Positions 57,934-64,000 of a stretch of 64,000 bases of DNA are shown piece by piece; position 1 is the first letter of the stretch; the number at the start of each line of letters is the position of its first letter. The position numbers were made by a program, and so were the translations under genes. The notes beneath the pieces were generated by a model, which worked only from the letters and a program-made list of their open reading frames with translations, did no database searches and was not told the origin of the DNA. This stretch comes from an uncultured bacterium (GTDB lineage Bacteria > Pseudomonadota > Alphaproteobacteria > Sphingomonadales > Sphingomonadaceae): assembly GCA_942636505.2 (NCBI GenBank), contig CALOGB020000056.1, positions 682,001 to 746,000 on the forward strand, in the 5' to 3' direction.

Positions 57934-59181
57934 GTGACGCGTATCAAAGCCCTTCCTGCCGCCCTCGCTGGCGCTGCCCTGCTATTGAGCGGCGGCACAG
58001 TGCTCGCGCAGATCGAGGGCGGCAGCCGAGGCGCAGCCCCGGTCGACAGCGGCAGCGCCTACGAGGTCAGCGGCGTCACCGTCGACGTTGCCGGCAAGAC
58101 CGCCGACGCCGCGCGCTATTCCGGCTGGCGGCTGGCGCAACGCAAGGCCTGGGTACAATTATCGAACCGGCTGGGCGGTGGTGGCGGTCTCGTCTCCGAC
58201 GGCACGCTCGATTCGCTCGTCTCGGGAATCGTCGTCGAGAACGAACAGATCGGCCCGCAGCGTTACATCGCCAAGCTCGGCGTGCTGTTCGATCGCGGCC
58301 GCGCCGGATCGATCCTCGGCATATCGACTTACGCCGATCGCTCACAGCCGATGCTCGTGATCCCCGTCCAATATTCAGGCGGCGTCGGCCAGGCGTTCGA
58401 GCAGAGCACGCAGTGGCAGCAGGCCTGGGCGCGCTATCGCACCGGCAACAGCAGCATCGACTATGTCCGCCCGTCCGGCTCCGGCCCCGACGCGCTCCTG
58501 CTCAACGTCGGCCAGACGCAGCGCCCCGGCCGCGGCTGGTGGCGGACGATCCTCGACCAATATGGCGCGAGCGATGTGCTCACCCCGGTCGTGAAGCTCT
58601 ACCGCCAATGGCCCGGCGGCCCGGTGATCGGCGTGTTCGAAGCGCGCCATGGCCCCGACAACGACCTGATCGGCAGCTTCACGCTGCGAGTCGGTACGCC
58701 CGACGGCATCGCGCAGCTACTCGATACCGGCGTGAAGCGGATCGACGACCTCTACCAGCAGGCCCGCCGCAACGGCTCGCTCCGCGTCGACTACAGCCTC
58801 TCGCCACCGCCGCCGCCCGAAGCCGCGGTGATCGACGACCTGCCCACCGACGAGACCGCGGACGCCAATACCGCGGCGCTGACCGGCGGCGAAGGCATCT
58901 CGGTCATCGTCCAGTTCGATACGCCGGCCGCAGCAAACGTCTCTTCGACCGAAGCAGCACTCCGTGCGATCCCCGGCGTCCGCTCAGCGGCAACGACCAG
59001 CCTTGCACTCGGCGGCGTCTCACTGATGCGCGTCGCGTACGACGGCGACCCCGCGGCGCTGAAGACCGCACTCGAAGCCCGAGGCTACCAGGTATTCGGC
59101 TCCGGCCAGACGATCCGCATCCGCCGGATCGCCCAACTTCTTCCGCCGGACTTGCCCGCGGACAATGCGACGACAGGGTGA
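57934..59181 (+). CDS. DUF2066-domain secreted protein
   Basis: A 415-residue protein with a signal peptide ([20 protein letters not shown]), then a DUF2066-like domain from about residue 45 ([19 protein letters not shown] and [15 protein letters not shown]). A C-terminal region contains [17 protein letters not shown]. The family's role is unknown, but it commonly precedes the hda-type gene. The start is a GTG at 57934; an ATG at 57871 overlaps the purM start codon and would add 21 residues. Confidence 0.8.
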   Translation: MTRIKALPAALAGAALLLSGGTVLAQIEGGSRGAAPVDSGSAYEVSGVTVDVAGKTADAARYSGWRLAQRKAWVQLSNRLGGGGGLVSDGTLDSLVSGIVVENEQIGPQRYIAKLGVLFDRGRAGSILGISTYADRSQPMLVIPVQYSGGVGQAFEQSTQWQQAWARYRTGNSSIDYVRPSGSGPDALLLNVGQTQRPGRGWWRTILDQYGASDVLTPVVKLYRQWPGGPVIGVFEARHGPDNDLIGSFTLRVGTPDGIAQLLDTGVKRIDDLYQQARRNGSLRVDYSLSPPPPPEAAVIDDLPTDETADANTAALTGGEGISVIVQFDTPAAANVSSTEAALRAIPGVRSAATTSLALGGVSLMRVAYDGDPAALKTALEARGYQVFGSGQTIRIRRIAQLLPPDLPADNATTG

Positions 59182-59192
59182 GCGCGACCAAG

Positions 59193-59837
59193 ATGACTCA
59201 AATTGCGCTGCCACTCGGGTGGCCGGCGGACCCTCGCGACGACGCGTTCCTGGTTACCCCTTCCAACTCGCGGGCCGTCCACACGCTGGAGCATACGGGT
59301 ACCTGGCCCGTCATGACTGCCATCCTCACCGGACCGCGCAAATCGGGTCGCAGCCTGCTCGCGCGGATCTTCGCGGCGAAGAGCGGCGGGACGATCATCG
59401 ACGATGCCGAGCGCGTGCCCGAGGCACAGTTGTTCCACGCCTGGAACCGCGCGCAGGAGGAGCACAGACCGCTGCTGATCGTCGCCGACGCGGCGCCGCC
59501 CGAATGGAAGGTGAAGCTTCCCGATCTCCGTTCGCGTCTCGCCGCCAGCCCGATCGCGGCGATCGGCGCACCCGACGACGAACTCATGCGGCTGCTGCTG
59601 GCGCATCTGTTCGAGCGTCGCAGCCTCGATGCGCGGCCCGATCTGATCGATTGGCTCGCCACCAGAATCGAGCGCAGTCATATTACCGTAACGCGAACCG
59701 TCGATGCGCTCGATCAGGAGGCGATGGAACGTCGCAAGCGCTTGTCCATTCCTCTTGCACGAACCACACTCACCGAGGCCGGCTTGATCCTCCGGCCGCA
59801 ACTCGCTCTCGACCTCCCGCTCTTCACGCCACCATAA
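59193..59837 (+). CDS. hdaA: DnaA-related regulator HdaA (regulatory inactivation of DnaA)
   Basis: A 214-residue AAA+ protein with a sliding-clamp-binding motif at the N-terminus, TQIALPLGW (QxxLPL). A degenerate Walker A GPRKSGRSLLARIF has Arg instead of the usual Lys, as in E. coli Hda. The Walker B region is IIDDAER and the C-terminal sensor region HLFERRSLDARP. No DnaA DNA-binding domain is present. HdaA stimulates ATP hydrolysis on DnaA when bound to the clamp. The ATG at 59193 is chosen; a GTG at 59178 overlapping the upstream stop is possible. Confidence 0.88.
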   Translation: MTQIALPLGWPADPRDDAFLVTPSNSRAVHTLEHTGTWPVMTAILTGPRKSGRSLLARIFAAKSGGTIIDDAERVPEAQLFHAWNRAQEEHRPLLIVADAAPPEWKVKLPDLRSRLAASPIAAIGAPDDELMRLLLAHLFERRSLDARPDLIDWLATRIERSHITVTRTVDALDQEAMERRKRLSIPLARTTLTEAGLILRPQLALDLPLFTPP

Positions 59838-59853
59838 GCCCCCAAGAGGCCCG

Positions 59854-62019
59854 ATGAACCGTCCAGCCCATATCGTCCGCCAATCGGAAGACGACGACGA
59901 TCCCATCGGCGCAGAGCCGAACGACCGGTTCTTCAACCGTGAGCTCTCCTGGCTGGCGTTCAACCGCCGGGTGCTGGAGGAGGCGTGCAACCCCGCGCAT
60001 CCGTTGCTCGAGCGGCTCCGCTTCCTGTCGATCTCGGGGTCAAACCTCGATGAATTCTTCATGGTCCGCGTCGCCGGCCTGAAGGGGCAGCAGACGCAGG
60101 ACGTCGATCGCCGCTCGGCCGATGGTCTCACCGCAGGCCAGCAGCTGACCGCGATCGTCCGCGAGGCCGACGAACTGATGGCGAGCCAGCAGGCGGTGTG
60201 GGGCGACCTCCGCGTGCTGCTCGACGAGGCCGGGCTGTTCGTCCTCCGGCGCGAAGCGGTCGAGGGGGAAGCCGACGAGTGGCTCGAAACGCATTTCCGC
60301 GATCAGATCTTCCCGATCCTGACCCCGCAGGCGCTCGATCCCGCGCATCCGTTCCCGTTCATCCCGAACCGCGGGCTGTCGGTGATCTTCGACCTCGTCC
60401 GCCGTTCGGATAACGAGCCGGTCCGCGAACTGGTCATGCTCCCGCACACGATGACGCGCTTCGTCCGCCTGCCCGGCGAGCCCGCCCGCTACATCTCGAT
60501 CGAATCGATCCTGAAGCGGTTCGCGCCGGTCCTCTTCCCCGGCTACGAAGTCCTCGCCGCCGCCAGCTTCCGCGTGTTGCGCGACAGCGACATGGAGATC
60601 GAGGAGGAAGCGGAAGACCTCGTCCGCTACTTCGCCAACGCGATCAAGCGTCGTCGCCGCGGCCGCGTCATCCGCCTCGAACTCGAAACCGGCATTCCCG
60701 ACGTCCTCGCCGCAGTTCTCAAGGACGAACTCGGCGGCGCCGACGCGATCATCACCGAGAGCGGCAATCTTCTCGGCATCGTCGATCTCGACGGGCTGGT
60801 CGACGAGGATCGCCCCGACCTCAAATTCCCGCCGTTCACGCCGCGCTTCCCCGAACGCATCCGTGAATTCGGCGGCGATTGCTTCGCGGCGATCAAGGCT
60901 AAGGACATTGTCGTCCACCACCCGTACGAGACGTTCGAGGTGGTGCTCGCCTTTCTGAAACAGGCGGCGAACGACCCCGACGTCGTCGCGATCAAGCAGA
61001 CGCTCTACCGCGCCGGCAAGCAGCCCGCGGTCATCAACGCACTGATCACCGCCGCCGAGGCGGGCAAGTCCGTCACCGCGGTCGTCGAGCTGAAGGCGCG
61101 GTTCGACGAAGAGCAGAACATGGTCTGGGCCTCCGCCCTCGAGCGCGCTGGTGTGCAGGTCGTCTACGGCTTCATCGACTGGAAGACGCACGCCAAGGTC
61201 TCGCTGGTGGTCCGCCGCGAAGGCCAGGCGTTCCGCACCTACTGCCACTTCGGCACGGGCAATTACCATCCGGTCACCGCAAAGATCTACACCGACCTGA
61301 GCTTCTTCACCGCCGACGCCGCGGTTGGACGCGATGCGGCGCAGATGTTCAACTACATCACCGGCTACGTCGAACCGACCGACATGGCGCGCGTCAGCCT
61401 CAGCCCGCGTGACCTTCGCCAGAATTTGATGAACCTGATCGACGTCGAGATCGCCAACGCACGCGCCGGCAAGCCTGCCGGCGTCTGGGCGAAGATGAAC
61501 TCGCTGGTCGACCCTGCGGTCATCGAGAAGCTGTACGAGGCGAGCGGGGCAGGGGTAGAGATCGACCTGATCATCCGCGGCATCTGCTGCCTACGCCCTG
61601 GCGTGCCGGGGTTGTCCGAGACGATCCGCGTGAAGTCAGTGATTGGCCGTTTCCTCGAGCACAGCCGGATCTGGGCATTTGGCAACGGCAAGGCGCTGCC
61701 CAATGACGGCGCCAAGCTGTTCATCTCGTCGGCCGACTGGATGCCGCGGAATTTCGACCGCCGCGTCGAATATATGCTGCCGATCCTCAATCCGACCGTC
61801 CACGACCAGATCCTCGATCAGGTGATGGTCGCGAACCTGATCGACAACGAGCAGAGTTGGGAACTAGGCCCCGACGGCGAATACAGTCGCGTCGATCCCG
61901 GCGACCGCCCGTTCAACCTGCATCGGTATTTCATGACGAATCCTTCGCTCTCCGGCCGCGGCGCTTCGCTCGCGACCAGCAATGCCGTGCCGACATTGTC
62001 GCTCCGTCGAAAACGATGA
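59854..62019 (+). CDS. ppk: Polyphosphate kinase 1
   Basis: A 721-residue enzyme making polyphosphate from ATP. It shows FFNRELSWLAFNRRVLEEA, SISGSNLDEFFMVRVAGL, TLYRAGKQPAVINAL, the phospho-histidine region YCHFGTGNYHPVTAKIYTD, THAKVSLVVRR and FISSADWMPRNFDRRVEY. The start follows hdaA by 16 bases and its stop overlaps ppx (ATGA), so it is in one operon with both. Confidence 0.96.
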   Translation: MNRPAHIVRQSEDDDDPIGAEPNDRFFNRELSWLAFNRRVLEEACNPAHPLLERLRFLSISGSNLDEFFMVRVAGLKGQQTQDVDRRSADGLTAGQQLTAIVREADELMASQQAVWGDLRVLLDEAGLFVLRREAVEGEADEWLETHFRDQIFPILTPQALDPAHPFPFIPNRGLSVIFDLVRRSDNEPVRELVMLPHTMTRFVRLPGEPARYISIESILKRFAPVLFPGYEVLAAASFRVLRDSDMEIEEEAEDLVRYFANAIKRRRRGRVIRLELETGIPDVLAAVLKDELGGADAIITESGNLLGIVDLDGLVDEDRPDLKFPPFTPRFPERIREFGGDCFAAIKAKDIVVHHPYETFEVVLAFLKQAANDPDVVAIKQTLYRAGKQPAVINALITAAEAGKSVTAVVELKARFDEEQNMVWASALERAGVQVVYGFIDWKTHAKVSLVVRREGQAFRTYCHFGTGNYHPVTAKIYTDLSFFTADAAVGRDAAQMFNYITGYVEPTDMARVSLSPRDLRQNLMNLIDVEIANARAGKPAGVWAKMNSLVDPAVIEKLYEASGAGVEIDLIIRGICCLRPGVPGLSETIRVKSVIGRFLEHSRIWAFGNGKALPNDGAKLFISSADWMPRNFDRRVEYMLPILNPTVHDQILDQVMVANLIDNEQSWELGPDGEYSRVDPGDRPFNLHRYFMTNPSLSGRGASLATSNAVPTLSLRRKR

Positions 62020-63527
62020 GCGTCACCAATATCCTGTTCGGCAATTCCCCGCCCAAGGCCGAGACCGACGATCACCCGCGTACGGGGATCATCGATATCG
62101 GCTCGAACTCGATCCGTCTGGTGGTGTACCAGGGGCCGCCGCGGCTCCCCGCGATCCGGTTCAATGAGAAAGTCTTGGCAGGGCTCGGGCGTGGGCTAGC
62201 CGCTACCGGCGCGATCGAGAAGTCGGCTCTCAAGACGGCACGCGTCGCGCTGGCGCGGTTCGCGGCGGTGGCGAAGGAAATGGAATGCTCAACGCTCCGC
62301 ACGGTCGCAACGGCGGCAGTACGCGATGCGAAGAACGGCGGCGAACTCATTGCCGCGGCTGAACAACTCGGCCTGACCGTCGAGACGCTGTCGGGCGAGC
62401 AGGAAGCCAGCGCGGCGGGTTATGGTGTCCTCTCCGCGATCCCCGAAGCGGACGGCATCGTCGGCGATCTCGGCGGCGGCAGTCTCGAACTCGTCCGCGT
62501 CCGCCGTGGCAAGATCGAGGACCGCGTCTCGTTCCCGCTCGGCGTCCTGCGGATCGGACCGATTCGAGCGAAGCGCGGCAAGGTGCTCGCCCGCTACGTG
62601 GCGCGCTTAGTGCGCGAGGCCGGCTGGACCGCGAAGGGGCAGGGGCTTCCGCTCTATCTAGTCGGCGGATCGTGGCGCGCACTGGCACGGCTCGACATGG
62701 AACTGTCGGACTATCCGCTGCCGATCATCCACCAATATTCGATGACCGCGGCGACGATTACCCGCCTCAGCCGGACGATACCGCAGCTCTCCAAGCCGCG
62801 CCTGAAGGCGATTCCGGGGCTATCGTCGGGCCGCACGGCAACGCTCGCCGACGCCGCGGCATTGCTCGGCGTGCTGATGCGCCAGCTTGGCAGCCGGACG
62901 ACGATCGTATCCGCCTACGGCCTGCGCGAAGGCCTTCTCTACGAAGACCTGAAGCCCGCAGACCGAACGCTCGATCCGCTGATCGTCGCAGCACGCGAAG
63001 AGGGTCGCCTGCTCGGCCGCTTCCCCGAGCACGGTGATCTCCTCGACCGCTGGATAGCACCGCTGTTCACCACCGAGCCGCCCGCAATGGCCCGTATCCG
63101 CCACACGGCATGCCTCCTTGCCGACGTAGGCTGGCGCGCCAACCCCGAGTTCCGCGCCGAACGCGGCGTCGAGGTCGCGTTGCACGGCAACTGGGTCGCG
63201 ATCGACGCACCGGGCCGCGGGATGCTGGCGCAGGCGCTCTACACGAGCCTAGGCGGCGATCTGGCGGCGGCAGACCCCGTAGGGCGGCTGGCGACGCCTC
63301 CCGCGCTGAAGAGCGCTACGGCCTGGGGCATGGCGATGCGACTAGGCCAGAGGATGAGCGGCGGTCTAGCCGGACCGCTGAAGCGCTCGCAACTCGCGGA
63401 CGATGGCGTATCGCTCACGTTGACGCTGCGTTCGGACGATCGTGGACTGTACGGCGAGGCGGTCGAGCGTCGCCATACCGCTCTGGCAACCGCGTTAGGT
63501 CGCAAACCCCTACTCGCTATAACTTAG
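62016..63527 (+). CDS. ppx: Exopolyphosphatase / guanosine pentaphosphatase family protein
   Basis: A 503-residue ASKHA-fold phosphatase with the phosphate loops TGIIDIGSNSIRLVVYQG and VGDLGGGSLELVRVR, and the substrate segment TLSGEQEASAAGYG. A C-terminal domain has AYGLREGLLYEDLK and an HD-like region RIRHTACLLADVGWR. It cleaves polyphosphate or pppGpp, opposing ppk. Its TAG stop lies inside the terminator stem that follows. Longer than E. coli GppA but similar to other alphaproteobacterial Ppx. Confidence 0.94.
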   Translation: MSVTNILFGNSPPKAETDDHPRTGIIDIGSNSIRLVVYQGPPRLPAIRFNEKVLAGLGRGLAATGAIEKSALKTARVALARFAAVAKEMECSTLRTVATAAVRDAKNGGELIAAAEQLGLTVETLSGEQEASAAGYGVLSAIPEADGIVGDLGGGSLELVRVRRGKIEDRVSFPLGVLRIGPIRAKRGKVLARYVARLVREAGWTAKGQGLPLYLVGGSWRALARLDMELSDYPLPIIHQYSMTAATITRLSRTIPQLSKPRLKAIPGLSSGRTATLADAAALLGVLMRQLGSRTTIVSAYGLREGLLYEDLKPADRTLDPLIVAAREEGRLLGRFPEHGDLLDRWIAPLFTTEPPAMARIRHTACLLADVGWRANPEFRAERGVEVALHGNWVAIDAPGRGMLAQALYTSLGGDLAAADPVGRLATPPALKSATAWGMAMRLGQRMSGGLAGPLKRSQLADDGVSLTLTLRSDDRGLYGEAVERRHTALATALGRKPLLAIT

Positions 63528-63559
63528 CTCCACCCCTTGCAGGGGAGGAGCTAAGTTAT
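63519..63559. terminator. Hairpin carrying the end of both convergent genes
   Basis: Stem ATAACTTAGCTCC / GGAGCTAAGTTAT with a second CCCCT/AGGGG stem inside, broken by one A-A mismatch. It covers the ppx stop and reaches the last base of the I78-like gene. Likely a bidirectional terminator. Confidence 0.85.
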
Positions 63560-63855
63560 CAGGCGCAGGTAAAGCGTTCGATCCGACCCTTTGCATCGAC
63601 ATAGACGTTCAGCCGGTCAGGCCGAAAATCCATCGTCACGGCCGTGTTCGGCGCGATCCAGCGGAGCGTGCGTGCGCCCGACCGCGTCTGCATCACGTCG
63701 GCCCGAGCATCGCTAGCCCGCTTGCCGACCAGATCGCCCAGCGAGTCGGCATTGCAGGCGGCCGCGATCGGCGAAGCGGCGGGCGTCTCGCCGCGCATCT
63801 CCACCGGCGTACACGCTGCCGAGGCCAACAAGGCTGCGACCAGAACGATCCTCAT
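63559..63855 (-). CDS. I78-like peptidase inhibitor lipoprotein
   Basis: A 98-residue protein with a lipoprotein signal (IVLVAALLASAACTP, lipobox SAAC). The mature domain is AACNADSLGDLVGKRAS ... ARTLRWIAPNTAVTMDFRPD ... RLNVYVDAKGRIERFTC, matching the pattern of the I78 family of small serine-protease inhibitors, including the pair of cysteines. The envelope position would suit inhibition of a periplasmic or external protease. The ATG overlaps the upstream gene's stop by 4 bases. Confidence 0.82.
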   Translation of the reverse strand: MRIVLVAALLASAACTPVEMRGETPAASPIAAACNADSLGDLVGKRASDARADVMQTRSGARTLRWIAPNTAVTMDFRPDRLNVYVDAKGRIERFTCA

Positions 63856-64000
63856 GCGGCATCCTCCGTACGTGTCATCTTGAGCTTCCCGCCGATGACC
63901 GCAAACGCCAGTCGTCCCTCGACCAGATCGAGCGCATCGCGTCCGAACTGATCGAACCGCCAACCCTCGAGCATCGGCAGCCCAGTCCGCACGCCCGCCG
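63852..64000 (-). CDS. rnd: Probable ribonuclease D, C-terminal fragment (cut by window edge)
   Basis: Only the last 49 codons are visible. They read ...RTGLPMLEGWRFDQFGRDA then LDLVEGRLAFAVIGGKLKM and a short tail, ending in TGA at 63852. The GW-R..FG..AL..G.LA pattern resembles the end of alphaproteobacterial RNase D, and neighbours ppk/ppx fit that assignment, but the diagnostic DEDD exonuclease motifs are outside the window. Its stop overlaps the I78-like start by 4 bases. Confidence 0.6.
   Translation of the reverse strand, partial: AGVRTGLPMLEGWRFDQFGRDALDLVEGRLAFAVIGGKLKMTRTEDAA

Noticed and set aside
59193..59837. HdaA as a broken AAA+ protein because the Walker A lysine is arginine
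   Set aside because: The same lysine-to-arginine change occurs in E. coli Hda, so it is a family trait, and the clamp-binding motif is intact.

Overview
The window is high-G+C chromosomal DNA that reads as a sphingomonad (Alphaproteobacteria, Sphingomonadales, most like Sphingomonas). The evidence is the gene set and its order: an HPr / EIIA-Man / RapZ / short HPr-kinase / ChvG-ChvI block divergent from pckA; pdhA followed by a lipoyl-domain pdhB; TrmFO; an HdaA-type DnaA regulator next to ppk-ppx; and the lptD-surA-pdxA-ksgA operon. This is taxonomic inference from protein families, since no rRNA gene lies in the window. Nearly all of it is core genome. I see no phage, insertion sequence, CRISPR array, tRNA or rRNA, and no convincing pseudogene.

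Layout. 1-2111: cobalamin genes cbiB (cut by the window edge) and cobC, divergent from cobU. 2112-9558: a Crp/Fnr regulator behind an AT-rich gap, a small membrane protein, astA with an M20 hydrolase, a DUF481 outer-membrane protein, rppH, a histone-deacetylase-family hydrolase and a photolyase. 9767-20253: cyclopropane synthase, SDR, purF, hisI with a lipoprotein, a MerR regulator with an acyl-CoA dehydrogenase, and an MFS-cysK-SleB operon. 20695-23174: pyruvate dehydrogenase E1 alpha and beta. 23214-26526: three Tad pilus-type genes (TadG-TadE-TadE). 26678-33414: a squalene-synthase-fold protein, an EF-hand protein overlapping trmFO tail to tail, DUF488, a SulP transporter, a lipoprotein and an L,D-transpeptidase. 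33516-40535: an RNA methyltransferase, then the regulatory PTS / ChvGI / PEPCK block. 40672-46973: NfeD with an SPFH protein, guaB, an RsmB-type methyltransferase, a TPR protein and ksgA. 46970-55060: pdxA, surA and lptD; then pepA, holC, ndk and a GNAT protein. 55228-64000: a purM-purN-led operon divergent from DUF2066-hdaA-ppk-ppx, then an I78-like lipoprotein and the end of a probable ribonuclease D.

How the genes fit together. Several groups overlap by 1-10 bases and are probably translationally coupled: M20-astA, MFS-cysK-sleB, pdhA-pdhB, the three tad genes, HPr-EIIA, RapZ-HprK, purM-purN-YjbR-membrane protein, and ppk-ppx. The most coherent regulatory unit is 34439-40535: phosphotransfer proteins without any sugar permease, a kinase that phosphorylates HPr on serine, an envelope-stress/acid-type two-component system, and the gluconeogenic enzyme PEPCK divergent from it.

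The most unusual non-coding content is a set of GC-rich compound palindromes. Each has two inverted arms, and each arm is itself a hairpin. At least thirteen occur, almost all in gaps at gene ends, in several sequence families. They look like REPIN-type elements. I found no clearly new multi-gene system; the findings below are the points I consider worth checking.
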